Positions 32,845-44,831 are shown, counted from the stretch's first letter. The stretch is 64,000 bases of DNA from Nannobrachium achirus (GCA_963921795.1 OY997653.1:3432499-3496498), one strand, 5' to 3'. The notes: generated by a model not told the origin, from the sequence alone. Numbers and translations are program-made.

Positions 32845-33205
32845 CAGACCATGAATGCAGTTTTTACTATGGTGAAAGAAATGCAAATGCCCCTCTTTCC
32901 ATGTCATACTTGAAGGCAGCATTCAAGAGAATTGCCTTGTCCAAACTCTCCTGAACTTGAATGCAGGATCTTATGTTGAAAGAATTGCCCTCTCTGTGTA
33001 GAAATCCATGCCGTTACGCCACATCTCCAGTATTGACTTGATTATGCTTAGTTCAGTGTGGTATAAAGTATCGAAAATAGCCGACCTCCAAGCTCACAAC
33101 GCGCCGCAGCGCAACGCGTTGTGAGCTCGGAGGTCTGCTATTTTCAATATTTCCTCCAAAAGGCACTTGTCAGCCCCTGCCTCTCTAACTGCCATGGAGG
33201 TGCGT
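32845..33205. mobile_element. H7 hAT-like fragment
   Basis: CAGACCATGAATGCAGTTTT to CAGCCCCTGCCTCTCTAAC, shared with 41400-41787. The left terminus is not clear. Confidence 0.65.
33069..33150. repeat. HP hairpin, compensated arm variant in H7
   Basis: TATCGAAAATAG outside; GACCTCCAAGCTC pairs with GAGCTCGGAGGTC. The two changes from GATCTACAA are mirrored in the other arm. Confidence 0.92.
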
Positions 33206-33254
33206 GGGTTCCACCAAGGCAAACGGCTTGTAGTGAAACTGCTTTTTTACACAC

Positions 33255-33447
33255 CTAGCTTATCCCAAGGGGGAACTTCAGTTTCAGAGTGCTGCCCACA
33301 GAGGAGCGCGGAGGGGGGGGGGGCGATTAGGGCTTAGGTGTCTTGCTCAGGGACACTTCCACACATTGCTGACCTGGACAGGAATCAAACCTGCGACAGC
33401 CAGGGGCTCTGGTTCTCCAGGCAGGCTCACTCAGCTATTGCCGCCCC
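33255..33447 (-). mobile_element. tRNA-derived SINE fragment
   Basis: The - strand starts GGGGCGGCAATAGCTGAGTG (A-box-like TAGCTGAGTGAGC) and has the B-box GGTTTGATTCC at about 33385, then GTCCCTGAGCAAGACACCTA and a tail GGGATAAGC. A poly-G run interrupts it. Confidence 0.6.
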
Positions 33448-34558
33448 ATTGCATTGTTGATCGCTGTGTTTCCCAGCCTGGGGTTGGTTGATCACTGTGA
33501 GAACGTGTCTGTTTGGAGGTATAGTCGAAACCTTTTGAACATGTTGCACAAAATCCTAAATCTTTTTTTGGGTGAACGTGTGGTTCACCCCAGTGGTTAA
33601 CGTGTCTCACCTTTTTTCTCAGATGTAAGATAGTGAGCTCCAAGGGAAAAGACAGGTCTGGAAACACTGGTTTAGTTTATCAGAATGCTCATGACATCTC
33701 TCGTCTCTAACTAAGGAATGTTAGTTCAGCGTTGCAAATTCATTTTCAGGAACGTTACGTAATCACACACTTCTACACATTTACACTTGAGAGTTGCCAA
33801 GTATAATAACAGCCTGTCTGTCTGTTCCACACCACCTACATTTGATGCTACTGCCACCTCTATATAAGGCGCTGGTTCTCAACGTGTGGTCTGTGTGCCC
33901 CAAAAGGGTCCTTGAAGTTATTGGGTTCCAGGGGTCCCCAGCTAAATGATTTGATCGCTAGGAACGATGAACTCAAATGGTCGGTCCATGGACTAATGCA
34001 TATCTAAATAATATAGGGGCTCATCTAGTAGCCACTCAAAACATTTGACTGACATTTAATTAATATTCAGAGTTATATTCAGAGTAATAAACGCAAGTCC
34101 AAAGTTTGAAAGTGTTGAGTACTTAAGTGCCTGCATGGCGACATTGGACACGGTTGGATTGGTTGGTAGCAGGAGCACTTGTTTGGCTTTTATTTGGTCT
34201 AGGAACAAGTCAGAAGCTGGAGGATCTCCCTTTTCTTTGTATTTTATTATTTCCTGGTGCATCCCAAGGACATGAGCGCGAGGCTTTACAGAGGAAGAGC
34301 TGCTTTTGTTTAAAAAAAAAACCCGCAGCCCTTCGAGACACAAAGAAATGCCAGCCCGTGCCAGTGGAAATGCCAAGCGCAAATGCCAACATGGACGAAG
34401 CGTGTCTCTATGCTGAAGAATTAAAAACACTTAATCTCCCATCTTGTCTGTTTCTCCCACTACTTTCTGGAACAGACATTGTTTAATGAAGTTAGGAAAT
34501 AAAACTGAACCAGAGCGTGGTTATTATTTGGCACAGCTTTTCCTTCCTGCTCTTGGTC
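33448..34558. other. Intronic sequence with a hAT-end scrap
   Basis: 33872-33960 (GGTTCTCAACGTGTGGTC, GTCCCCAGCTAAATGA) is one end of a hAT-like MITE also seen at 34559 and 51274. The 34127-34486 open frame has no domain I know. Confidence 0.4.
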
Positions 34559-34670
34559 TCTGGTTCTCAAAGTGGGGTCCGGGGACTCCCAAGGGTCCTT
34601 GAGGGGGTTCCAGGGGGTCCCCAGCTAAATGAGTTAATGTGGCTTCAACTGACCCACTGAGACTGCGTTC
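34559..34670. mobile_element. hAT-like end fragment
   Basis: TCTGGTTCTCAAAGTGGGGT, GGGGGTCCCCAGCTAAATGA. Confidence 0.5.
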
Positions 34671-34726
34671 TGCAGCCAAAACCAGGGCAAAGGCTCCACA
34701 CAGTAAAACATGGCCTTGTCATTTAA

Positions 34727-36572
34727 AGGACAACTCCGCCCTAAAACACTTCTAGGTTAATTTTCCTACTTATATTGAACCAAAAAGACTGTCCATGGGG
34801 TCTATTAGGCAGAAATGCCCCTGTTGTCCAGTTTCCCCAGCAGAACCGAGCAGCTCTCATAGCATAGAGTGGAGCTTATAAGCCTATCGCTTTTACACTA
34901 TTTGTTGCGGTCAAAAGTGATTTCTTTTTTCATGAATGTGTTACTACTTGATTGTACCACACAAGCCACCACAATCGCATAAATAATGTTTTGGGGTGAG
35001 AATTCAGCACAACTGCCAATCAAAGTGACTGTACCGACTAGGGCTGCACGATTTTGGGAAAAAACCTAATTGCGATTTTTCTGACTAATATTGCGATTGC
35101 GATTTTATTCGCGATATTTACAGGGGCTAAAGCAAAAAAAAAATCCTAAGACGGAAATTTATTTTGACTTGACTAGCAAGTATTATGCTGCATTTTGACG
35201 ATTTCGGTCATGTTATTAACATTACGGCCATGGCTACACCCCCCCACCCCCATTTTTTGTTTTCTCTTTTTTGGCAAATCTGCCTCGATCTCATAAATGG
35301 CCCCTAGAGACTCCTCAGGACGGAAATCCATCCCCAGGACGGAGAACCTTAACCCCTGTATTGATATATGTATTTCAAGGTAGGATAAGTGATAGTTTTT
35401 TTTTTTTGTTAAAAGGATATAATAAATTATTTTAACCATAGGAAAATCATTTCACTACCTTAGGCCAAGCTTCCGTTGAATATTTATTGTGTAATACATT
35501 TAAAAATAAATTGATTATTATTAACTAGGCTAATTGGCAATCATGTAAATGGTTTGATTCAGTTCAGTTATATTTCCAAAAGATTACCTTTTATTTTGCT
35601 TTAGCAATATAAAACGTTTTTATATTCAGCAAAATGTCAGTAATGGTTTTGTCTGCCTCTCATTATTGTCAAGGAAGAAAGTACTGTATGTCGCTGCCTT
35701 GCTTAAGTTTTATCAAGGCAAAAAAATGCACCCTAAGACACGCCATACGTTTCATGTGTGGAGGAGGAGGAGCAGCCACCGTTGCACTGAAATCACTTTC
35801 ACTTTCAGCTTACGACAAACGGGAGCATTTAATCTATGCACAAGGATTTAAGGATGTTATATTTATAATGATTACCAGAACATTCACTACCTGTAGCCAT
35901 GGAGTACTCCGTTGGAAGGGATCATATACGTTTACGTGCTGTTAGACAGACAGTGTCATGCCTTGGCTTGGCTCCTCTCCTCTGAGGAGATTGGAGCAAC
36001 CTGTAATGCTAATCCTCGGTGCGGCCGGCGATGCGCAAAGAAAGACACCACAGTTTGATTTGATCATTCCTTAGTCAATTATGAACGGATTTCTAAAATT
36101 AAAACGTCTGCATAATGCTTGGGAAGTCAACTTCGCAGAAAATCGCCAAAACCGCGGCCTTTGCGATTCGCTAATCGCGACATTTCACATCGCGATTTCG
36201 GTTTGAAAACGATTAACCGTGCAGCCCTAGTACCGACCAATCACAGCGTGTCTTTTCCGGGACTTGGCAAAACACATAAAAGCATAACATCTGTTTAGCA
36301 GAGTGTGATGACTTTTGTGGGATAACGATGGCATGGATGTGTTTGAAATGACAACTAGTAACACATTCATGAAAAATAAAAACTTTTAACCACGACAAAT
36401 AGTGTAAAAGCGATAGGCTTATAGGCTCCACTTTATGCTATGAGAGTTGCTGCGTTCTGCTGGGGAAACTGGACAACATAGGCTTTGTGCCTAATAGACC
36501 CCATGGACAGTCTTTTTGGATCAATATAAGTAGGAAAATTTGCCTAGAAGTGATTTAGGGTGGAGTTGTCCT
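34727..36572. mobile_element. TTAA-flanked palindromic MITE split by a hAT
   Basis: TTAA at 34723-34726 and 36573-36576; ends AGGACAACTCCGCCCTAAAA and TTTAGGGTGGAGTTGTCCT. Long mirrored arms (GACTGTCCATGGGGTCTATT and its complement). The hAT at 35039-36229 sits at its centre; without it the element is about 650 bp. Confidence 0.85.
35039..36229. mobile_element. hAT-like element nested in the MITE, exact 8-bp duplication
   Basis: TAGGGCTGCACGATTTTGG... to ...AACCGTGCAGCCCTA, flanked by GTACCGAC at 35031-35038 and 36230-36237. 1,191 bp, no transposase motif. Confidence 0.92.
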
Positions 36573-36576
36573 TTAA

Positions 36577-36943
36577 CTCTTGAGAGACAGGGTTCCCACG
36601 GCCATGAAATTCCTGGAAATATTTTGAAATTAGAAAAATATTTTTCCAATATTAGAAAAGTTTTTAAATTGATCAAGGGTCCTGGAAGGTCCTGGAAAAA
36701 ATAGCTATGCATAGTTTTTGTTTACTGCCACCATAAATCGACTTCATGCCACAGTTTTCGTACCTTTTGACGTGGGCACGTACGTGTCCATCGTGCACGA
36801 TCCGCATGCACGCCACGGTCCGTTCACAGCGTGCACGCTTTATTTTTGCTTCTGTCTTTGGGCATTGCACATAGGAGTAAGCGACTCGTTATTGCGCTGA
36901 ATTATTGTTATATAGTCCTGGAAATTGGGTTAAATACACCCTG
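36577..36943. other. Intronic sequence, nothing recognised
   Basis: Only short TGGAAA-type repeats near 36610-36700. Confidence 0.35.
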
Positions 36944-37127
36944 GCCACAATATGACTTCCGGTTGGTTCTAGCGTAAGTGGCGAAAGTGCTGTGTTTAAC
37001 GGAAGTTACGTCATGCGTTGTAGTCTGCCGGTGAAATTCTCACGGCGGAAGTTGAACGGTCTCTGCCTGATATTGTCACCAGGCTTTTCTCTTCGCAGAT
37101 GAGTAAGCCTGGCTACGCAAGGCTAGG
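36944..37127. repeat. Unclassified repeat, relative of 26060-26425
   Basis: GACTTCCGGTTGGTTCTAGC, GTTTAACGGAAGTTACGTCA and CAGATGAGTAAGCCTGGCTA. Confidence 0.5.
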
Positions 37128-37300
37128 TTAAATATTCTGGAAAAGTTTTGGAAAAGTTTTGGAAATTCATTGGTAAAAATGTGTGGGAACACTACACTGG
37201 CAGGTTCTTTTTTTACACGTCACTGTGTATTTATCTGTGCAACGCATAATGCCTCTGTGAAAGACATTTCCCATTAATGCTGTAGCAGGAACAGGTCCGC

Positions 37301-37545
37301 GCAGGGACGTGCTGGCCATTGGGAAAAGCGGGACAACTCCCGAACGGCCGGTTCATTCCCAGCCGGTCCAGGCCGGCCATTTGGAAAAAAATTAAAATAA
37401 AATGTCGGCCTTCGTTCCATTCTCGTATCTCCAAGTTTCAAATGTGTCGATTTTTTTCGCAAAGCAAAGCCCTGCTTCATCATACAAGGCCGTCGCACAA
37501 AAGTAGTGAAAACAGCAGATCTACAAGCACACAACGCCTCGCAAA
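37301..37545. mobile_element. H5 fragment
   Basis: CAGGGACGTGCTGGCCATTG at the left end; core C text (CTCCAAGTTTCAAATGTG, CCCTGCTTCATCATACAAGG); stops inside HP. Confidence 0.7.
37504..37543. repeat. HP single arm in core C
   Basis: TAGTGAAAACAGCAGATC, TACAAGCACACAACGCCTCGC. Confidence 0.8.
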
Positions 37546-37780
37546 ATCCTCGAAGATGTAGAGGATTTTTGCGTGATTGTGGTTGAACACAGAAGCGCTA
37601 CATCTGCAGTTCAGGATATGATGATGATGATGTGTCCATGACCTTGAATAATTGCTGTGTGCAGTGCACTTCTTTGGTGTTTGGAAGTTGTATGGAGGAT
37701 CACCTCCTCCTCAAATCAGCCAGGTAAAAACAATAGAACCATTGGCCTACATTTGTATCACTTTATTTTAACAGCTTTAA

Positions 37781-38095
37781 AGGAGTAGTTCACCCCCAAA
37801 ATGACCTTTTTTCTATTGATTAGTCACGCCATGGAGACTAGAGTTCAATAATATTTTTAGTTTTTTGTCGTATTCCTAAGACAAAAATGTGATAACAATA
37901 AATGTACCCCCATTCGTTCCGGATGGGTACCCGTTTCGAAACAGGTCGCCATCCGGAATCAATGGGGGTAAATTTACTCGAATCAAATTTTTGTCTTAGG
38001 AATGTGACAAAAAAACTAAAAATATTATTGAACTCTACTCTCCATGGCATGAGTAATCAATAGAAAAAAAGTCATTTTGGGGGTGAACTACTCCT
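37781..38095. mobile_element. TTAA-flanked palindromic MITE (AGGAGTAGTTCACCCCC), copy 1
   Basis: TTAA at 37777-37780 and 38096-38099; nearly perfect fold-back with mirrored CTCCATGG...CCATGGAG and ATTCCTAAGACAAAAATG. Confidence 0.9.
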
Positions 38096-38119
38096 TTAAC
38101 CATTATACACTGGTTATAA

Positions 38120-38186
38120 AAAAAAATAGCAGATCTACACGCTCATAGCGCATAACTTTGTGCTGCGCTACGAGCTTGTAGATCTT
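38120..38186. repeat. HP hairpin next to poly-A/T
   Basis: AAAAAATAGCAGATCTACAC and GCTACGAGCTTGTAGATC around CATAACTTTGTG; followed by a T run. Confidence 0.8.
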
Positions 38187-38356
38187 TTTTTTTTTTTTTT
38201 TTTCAAACGTGTGCAAATCTTTGATTATTATTATACAGTATATTCTTCCAAAGCAATATTTTATGTGGGCCGGCAGCCAAAATACGTATCATTTTGGGGG
38301 TCCGTGACATGAAGTAGGATTTAGAAGACATTTGTAGAATCTGCCTGGGGTCTTAA

Positions 38357-38614
38357 AGGAGTAGTTCACCCCCAACATGACGTTTTTCTATCGACCCCAT
38401 GGAGAGTTGAGTTCAATCATATTTTTGTTTTTGTCGCATTCCTAAGCCAACTTTGAGGAGACTCTTTGTAGGCTCATTGGCCCATCCATCCAGAAGGAAA
38501 GGGGGTACATTTATTAAAATCAAATTATTGTCTAAGGTGACAAAAAAAAAAATATATCAGGCCTATTGAACTAAGGTCATAGAAAAAAAGTCATTTTGGG
38601 GGTGAACTACTCCT
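38357..38614. mobile_element. TTAA-flanked palindromic MITE, copy 2
   Basis: Ends AGGAGTAGTTCACCCCCAAC and GGGGGTGAACTACTCCT between TTAA at 38353-38356 and 38615-38618. Confidence 0.85.
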
Positions 38615-38923
38615 TTAATGGTTTTATGGCTATGCTAATATTGAAACAGCAACTTGTTTACCCATTCATTCATCAAGCTCTGAAAGGCCGGCTGTGCAGA
38701 TGAAGACAGAAGAACACTATTAAATTATTTAATTCCCAGGACATATAAAACATCTCTGTGAACGGCTTCATGCGAGCCTGTCCGGCGTGTGTTTATGTGT
38801 GCGGCGCTAGCGTGCATGCGTGTGCTTCTGTACAGACATGCATGTGCACACACGTGTTGTTTGTTCCTCTCTCTATGAGTATGTTGACTTAGGCAGACTC
38901 ACAAAAACATACGCACACACACG

Positions 38924-39360
<437 letters not shown>

Positions 39361-39597
39361 CAGGGGCGGGGGGGCGGGGGGGACTTAATTATTTTATACT
39401 TTAGCTATTGAAAAATAGCAGATATACTAAGCTGCGAGCTTGTAGGTCTGCTATTTTTGAAGTCGTGAAAATGTGTGCAAATCTTTGAATAGAGTAGAAG
39501 TAAAAGTATTGGTAATTGCAAACACTCAAGTAAAGTAGAAATACTTCAACATTGTACTTAAGTACAGTACTTACTTAGTTAATTTCCACCACTGCTC
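39361..39597. mobile_element. H1 fragment fused to an H6 fragment
   Basis: CAGGGGCGGGG... with HP and CGTGAAAATGTGTGCAAATC, then from 39490 H6 text ending TTTCCACCACTG. A similar H1-to-H6 junction occurs near 41320. Confidence 0.6.
39406..39458. repeat. HP hairpin, collapsed centre
   Basis: CTATTGAAAAATAGCAGATA, TACTAAGCTGCGAGCTTGTA, GGTCTGCTATTTTTGA. Confidence 0.8.
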
Positions 39598-39932
39598 AGG
39601 CCAGAGATGTGTTGTGGATGTACTGCAACCTTGAACCTTGTGTGCCTGGGACTCTTAAGCCACAGGATATGCAAACATTCAAAACGGTTTGGCCCTGGGC
39701 AGCGCAAGCAAAGTCTTCAAATAGCTACACCACCCCGCGGTAGCCATTTCAACTGGCTCTGAATCAAGATGAAATTGTTCAGTCCCAAATGAAGAGTAAT
39801 CGCTTTGGTCGCAAGGATTGCGTAGTTGATTTGAAATGGTTCTAATTGATCCGTTGACTAACTAATATTTGACCTCGGTTTTACAAAGAATGTCCTGGCA
39901 GATTTGTTTTTAGCCCCCGGCCAAGTACAGCA
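39598..39932. other. Intronic sequence, nothing recognised
   Basis: No signal seen. Confidence 0.35.
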
Positions 39933-39948
39933 CACAAAGACCAATTCT

Positions 39949-40140
39949 TTTTTAAGATTTTGTTTTTGGGCTTTTTTTTATGCCTTTATTTGATAGGATA
40001 GTCTGACAGGAAATGGGGAGAGAGATGGGGAATGACATGTGGCAAAGGTCGTCCGGATCGGGAATCGAACCGGCGACGCCAGCAGGCATCATAGCCTAGT
40101 ATGTGGTATGCGCCTTGACCACCAGGCCAGCGGGCGCTCC
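39949..40140 (-). mobile_element. tRNA-derived SINE, complete, 16-bp duplications
   Basis: Flanked by CACAAAGACCAATTCT at 39933-39948 and 40141-40156. The - strand begins GGAGCGCCCGCTGGCCTGGT (A-box region TGGCCTGGTGGTC), has the B-box GGTTCGATTCC at 40071-40061, a body with CATGTCATTCCCCATCTCTC and the 3' end AATAAAGGCATAAAAAAA. The clean long duplication shows LINE-driven insertion. Confidence 0.9.
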
Positions 40141-40156
40141 CACAAAGACCAATTCT

Positions 40157-40496
40157 GATTGATTATTTAGCCCCTTTTTAAACTGTCACCAGTACTGTAC
40201 AGTAGGACCAAGTGGGGGAAATCTCGCTCTTTCGAACGACAATCATTTCGACAAAGGAGCGTCGGGAGGGTTAGCAACTCACCCCACGGAGGTTAGGGTA
40301 AGGGTTGGGTTTGGTTGTCGAAAAGATGACACGTAGAAACAGCGAAACACTCCCGACCAAGTGCACAGTAAAATCTGGAGTGAAAACTTTACTAGTAATT
40401 TCCAGATACCCCCTGGTGTGGTATGTATCTATTTATGTCTGCTGTTCATGTTCTTTTATTTTTCAAGTTTTTATGGGTCCCTCTTGAAAAGGGCTA
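40157..40496. other. Intronic sequence, nothing recognised
   Basis: No signal seen. Confidence 0.35.
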
Positions 40497-40604
40497 CCCC
40501 TTCAAGCAGGGGCCCTGGGTACAAGGATTCACTGCGGGCTCCCCATGAATGTCCTTCATTGGGGGAAATTGAAATGCATTATTACGTATTCTTTTGTGCT
40601 TTAA

Positions 40605-41117
40605 GGCCCACTGTTGTAATATTACAACGTTTGTATTTTATCCAAAAAAAGGTTTAAATCATTTTATTTTAGCTCCCCCTACCACCTAAACATCACCATT
40701 GGATTCTATTGTTTAGTATTACAATGCCATTGGCCACAATATTTGCATATAAATACCCCCCACAGGGGCTGACATTCACACCCGCCACACCCGCTGACAT
40801 TCCAGAGTTTTGACGAACAACATCTCACTTTTTCATGGAAGCTATTCCTCACAAAAACATAAGTAAAATGCCTGTACTTTTTTTTTGGTGATCATTAGAA
40901 TGTCTAGAACATGTACATATGTTATTATTGTGAAAAATATCCCACATATGTAAATTAGAGCATGATTTATGATTTATGATTTATGGCTATAAAACCTTAC
41001 AAAAACATTTTTTTGAAAAAAAAACATTACATTTTCCTCTTATTAGGACTCCTACAACACCATCTGATTTTTTTCAATTTTTTATTTCAAGTATTTCTAT
41101 ATTTGGGCCTTAGAGGG
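40605..41117. mobile_element. TTAA-flanked element inside H1
   Basis: TTAA at 40601-40604 and 41118-41121; GGCCCA at the left end, TGGGCCTTAGAGGG at the right. The left end seems to have lost a few bases. Confidence 0.55.
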
Positions 41118-41121
41118 TTAA

Positions 41122-41170
41122 CTATTGAAAAATAGCAGATCTACAAGCTCACAGCGCGGCACTATTTTTG
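41122..41170. repeat. HP, left arm plus stub
   Basis: CTATTGAAAAATAGCAGATC, TACAAGCTCACAGCGCGGCAC, then directly TATTTTTGAA. Confidence 0.85.
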
Positions 41171-41399
41171 AAACATTATGAAAAAGTCTTTGAATATATC
41201 AAATCCTTCTAAGGCTTTTTGAAAAAAACGTATGTTTCTATGTCGGTGTTCAAACTTTTTCATGTGAAGGACCCCCAAAATGATATGTATTTGGCCACGG
41301 ACCCCCATCTCAAGAGTGGATTAGAAGTATTGGAAATTGCAAATGCTCAAGTAAAGTACAAATACCTCAAAATTGTACTCATGTAAATGTTCTTAGTTT

Positions 41400-41787
41400 C
41401 AGGCATGTGCACACATAGACATCAAAGGGGGCTTGAGCCCCTGCCCTTTTATCTGTCTGTAAAAAGTGCCCTCTCCGGACCATGAATGCAGTTTTTACTA
41501 TGGTGAAAGAAATGCAAATGCCCTCTTTCCATGCCATACCTGAAGGCAGCATTCAAGAGAATTGCCTTGTCCAAACTCTCCTGAACTTGAATGCAGCATC
41601 TTATGTTGAAATCAAGAAATGCGTAGAAATCAAGCATCGAAAATAGCCGACCTCCAAGCTCACAGCGCGTCGCGCTGCAACGCGTTGTGACTGAGCTTGG
41701 AGGTCTGCTATTTTCGATATTTTCACCAAAGGCCTTTTTTAGAAATTTCAGCTCCCCTGCCCCTCTAACATTCTCTGCACGTCCCTG
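41400..41787. mobile_element. H7 hAT-like MITE
   Basis: CAGGCATGTGCAC... to ...TCTCTGCACGTCCCTG, flanked by CTTAGTTT and GTTACTTT (6 of 8). HP at the centre. Confidence 0.75.
41636..41719. repeat. HP hairpin, compensated arm variant in H7
   Basis: ATCGAAAATAG / CTATTTTCGAT outside; GACCTCCAAGCTC pairs with GAGCTTGGAGGTC. Confidence 0.92.
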
Positions 41788-42039
41788 GTTACTTTACACC
41801 ACTGCGTAAAACATAATGCAGTATCAATGCTTTGGAGAAGAAACTGCTGGGACCTCCATGGCTAAGCTCCAGAAAGACACAACCAAACAAAAACGTGATT
41901 TTGGAGGCAGTGGGTCTTAAACCATTCAACCCTATATATTTTGTTGACCCGGGTGCCCCCTAGGGGCTCTACACGTGGTCCACAACTTTTCCCCCCGAAA
42001 AATAGTCCACTTACAAGCTATTTTCGGCCAGTGTTGCGC

Positions 42040-42557
42040 CAGTGGCGTCAGTTCAGAAAAAGCTAAGGTATGGCAACATGACTGGTGCGCTTGCAAGACA
42101 CCAGTCATGCTGCCATACCTTATAGCAACAGGCATGATACATTTATTTTAAGAAGTACATTCTATTTTTCCCCCGTTTCTACGGTTTCTTGGGCTGGATA
42201 TGGCAGCCTGGAATGGTTGTTCAAGTGCAGCTAAACTTAGCATGTTAGTAAACGTGCCACAATTAACAATAATGCATTGCACCTGTGCAGCTGACCTGCA
42301 GAACCTGGTAATATACCATTTTGTCAAGATGGGGAGAATACAAGTGTGGAGAATACAATTATAATACCTTGTTAAAGTGACCATTTTGTAAAATTTTGCA
42401 TTTGTAGTTATTTTACAGTAATTTAACAACATAATAACCAGCGCAGATAGACAAAGAGACATTCATGGATTTATATTTAAAAGTAACTTTTATTTAGCCA
42501 CCCTGGACCCAGGGTATGGCAGCTGCATACCCCTGCCATACCCAATTGACGCCCCTG
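42040..42557. mobile_element. hAT-like MITE (CAGTGGCGTCAGTT)
   Basis: Right end AATTGACGCCCCTG; flanks TGTTGCGC and TGTTCGGC (6 of 8). Mirrored AAGGTATGGCA / TGCCATACCTT pairs inside. Confidence 0.65.
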
Positions 42558-42878
42558 TGTTCGGCCCAGGGTAGGAACGGACGCTGGGGTTCACGTGGTC
42601 AGTTGAACGCGTCGGGTGCAGGGGGCAGCGAGCGGCCATAACGTTCTGTGGGTTTTACTCTCCCTCCGTTTCTTCTCGCCGAGCCCCGAGGACGCCGTGG
42701 GGGCAGTTTGTTCAGGGAAGGAGGGAGGGGTGGATGAGGGGGGGAGGGGTGGGGGGGGGTCAGGTATGCCTGGAATCCCAGACTATCCTCCACTTTCCTT
42801 CTCTGGTTCCCTCTTCTCCTCCCCACCCCTTGGTAAATGGGGGTTTGGGGGGGGTGGGGGGGGGGGGGGGGGTGACGG
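42558..42878. other. G-rich intronic stretch
   Basis: Poly-G runs at 42746-42759 and 42848-42872. No exon signal seen. Confidence 0.4.
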
Positions 42879-43017
42879 CATGGGTGTCGCACCAAATTCT
42901 GGGCCCATGGGTACAAGGATTCACTGCGGGGGCCCCCCATGAATGTTCTCCATAGGGGGAGGGGGTTTAACCCATTTAGACTGGGAACGCATTATTAGGC
43001 ATTATGTTGTGCTTTAA

Positions 43018-43066
43018 CTATTGAAAAATAGCACAGCGTGGTGAGCTTGTAAATCTGCTATTTTTA
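43018..43066. repeat. HP hairpin, collapsed centre
   Basis: CTATTGAAAAATAGCACAGC, then GTGGTGAGCTTGTAAATC, TGCTATTTTTAA. Confidence 0.75.
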
Positions 43067-43347
43067 AAAAATTGTGAAAAGTCTTTGAATGTTTCAAATC
43101 CTTCTAAGATTTTTTTGAAAAACCTATGTTTCTCTGTCAGTGGTTCTCAAACCTTTTCACGTCAAGGACCCCCAAAATTATATGTATTTGGCCACGGACC
43201 CCCATCTCAAAATATTTAGTTCCAGGGACCCGCACAGAAGCAAAATTTGAGTTACAAATGTCCGCTTACAAAAATACATACGGGTTTCCAACGCCCCATC
43301 GTGCATTGCGCAGACGCTGCACCGAGCTTCCGGCGCCGCAGCCGAGT

Positions 43348-43410
43348 GTGATTTACAAGCTCACAATGGGCTGCATCTGCGACGTGACGTGAGCTTGTAT
43401 GTCTGCTGTT
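43348..43410. repeat. HP hairpin in an extra insertion
   Basis: GATTTACAAGCTCACAATG and CGTGAGCTTGTATGTCTGC with a 20-base loop; its host insertion starts CGGGTTTCCAACG. Confidence 0.75.
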
Positions 43411-43497
43411 AAACCGGAAGTGTGTTCCAAATAATCTCCAGTAAACTCCCGCGGAAACAGGTGGATATTAAAAGATTTGCACACATTTTCACGTCTT

Positions 43498-43568
43498 TTC
43501 AAAAATAGCAGATATACAAGCTCAGAGTGCCGCACTGTGAGCTTGTAGATCTGCTATTTTTCAATAGT
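43498..43568. repeat. HP hairpin, right copy in H1
   Basis: CAAAAATAGCAGATATACAA, CTCAGAGTGCCGCACTGTGAG, CTATTTTTCAATAG. Confidence 0.85.
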
Positions 43569-43870
43569 TAATGTATAAAATAATTAGGGCCCCTCCACCT
43601 TGGGCCTGAGTAACTCAGTCCCACAGTCCCACTCCCCCCTCCCCCTTGTGACGCCCCTGGGTGATGGGGTCATCAGACGGGGCAGAGGGCCGGTCCTGAA
43701 CAGTGGAGGGTGTGTACTGGGGGTCTTCCCCTCGCTCCTAAATCACTCCCGCTCGCCCAGTGTGTTTAGGGGTCTAGACACCCCCCCCCCCCCCCCCCTT
43801 GAGAGGGGTGGGGGCGTCTCTGGGCAAATTGGTCTGGCCTATGGGGGTGTTGTTAAAAAGCAGTTGTCAA

Positions 43871-44187
43871 AGGAGTAGTTCACCCCCAAAATGCCTTTTT
43901 TTCTATTGATTAGTCATGCCATGGAGACTTGAGTTCAATAATATTTTTGAGTATTTGTCGCATTCCTAAGACAAAAATGTTATTATAGTAAAATGTTCCC
44001 CAAGTGATTCTGGATGGGGACCCAAATGCATTCGGGTCCCCATCCAGAATCAATGGGGGTACATTTATTGTAATCTAATTTTTGTCTTAGGAATGCGACA
44101 AATACAAAAAAAATATTATTGAACTCAAGTCTCCATGGCATGACTAATCAATAGAAAAAAAAGGCATTTTGGGGGTGAACTACTCCT
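43871..44187. mobile_element. TTAA-type palindromic MITE, copy 3
   Basis: AGGAGTAGTTCACCCCCAAA... to ...GGGGGTGAACTACTCCT; left flank TCAA, right TTAA. Same family as 37781 and 38357. Confidence 0.85.
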
Positions 44188-44271
44188 TTAAGTAAAACAA
44201 AAACATCAGAGAGAAATTTTGTTTGTACACTATTCTTTTTTACATTTGGTACACTCTCAGAGCTAAGTTAT

Positions 44272-44831
44272 TAGGGGTGTAACGATACATTTTAATAGCG
44301 ATTCGTTACATATCACGAAAAATGGTTGACGATACGATACATGGACGATATTGGTTAATTCATGGCGATACGATTCGATTCAATGATTTAAAATCGATAT
44401 AGTAACTATTTAGCAAAGAAATTCAATCTGTGTGAAAGGTGTGGATAGTGCAGGTTTTTAAGGGAAACATGTATTATTATGGATATAAATAAGTAAACGC
44501 AGTGATTATCTGGCAAATACATGGACATTGTATATTGACAAACCTGCACCTTGACATAAACACAGAGATTACACACATTTATCAATAAACCAGTGTAGCT
44601 ATATGGGAAGGAAAAGTAATTAAACCCCTCCTTTTAATTTTTTCTTCTTAAAAATGCTAAATACAATGCACAAGTAGGTAGTATCGATACAATCGATTCT
44701 TTGCACTGCCGATTCGATACGATACAAAATTAAACGATACGATTTGATTTTAGCTGTTTTCATTTCGATATACTTCGATTTCTTTTTGTTAAAAACAATA
44801 TTTCGATACAGTTACTATCGTTACACCCCTA
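44272..44831. mobile_element. hAT-like MITE with exact 8-bp duplication
   Basis: TAGGGGTGTAACGATAC... to ...TATCGTTACACCCCTA, flanked by TAAGTTAT at 44264-44271 and 44832-44839. 560 bp; ATCGAT/GATACGAT-rich ends. Confidence 0.92.

Larger units (their letters stand above)
40497..41320. mobile_element. H1 fragment split by a TTAA element
   Basis: H1 left end (GGGCCCTGGGTACAAGGATT) to 40604, then the TTAA element, then H1 from 41118 (TTAACTATTGAAAAATAG) through one HP arm and the inner module to GGACCCCCATCTCAA. The right H1 end is lost. Confidence 0.65.
41321..41806. mobile_element. H6 fragment interrupted by H7
   Basis: GCAAATGCTCAAGTAAAGTAC before and GTTACTTTACACCACTGC after the H7 insertion at 41400-41787. 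Confidence 0.6.
42879..43659. mobile_element. H1 hAT-like composite, near-exact 8-bp duplication
   Basis: CATGGGTGTCGCACC... to ...TTGTGACGCCCCTG, flanked by GGTGACGG (42871-42878) and GGTGATGG (43660-43667). Carries two HP copies of its own plus an extra insertion (about 43280-43465) with a third HP inside. Confidence 0.85.

Noticed and set aside
34127-34486. 119-codon + strand ORF with a hydrophobic start
   Set aside because: No domain, no splice or promoter context and no repeat of the pattern; likely chance.
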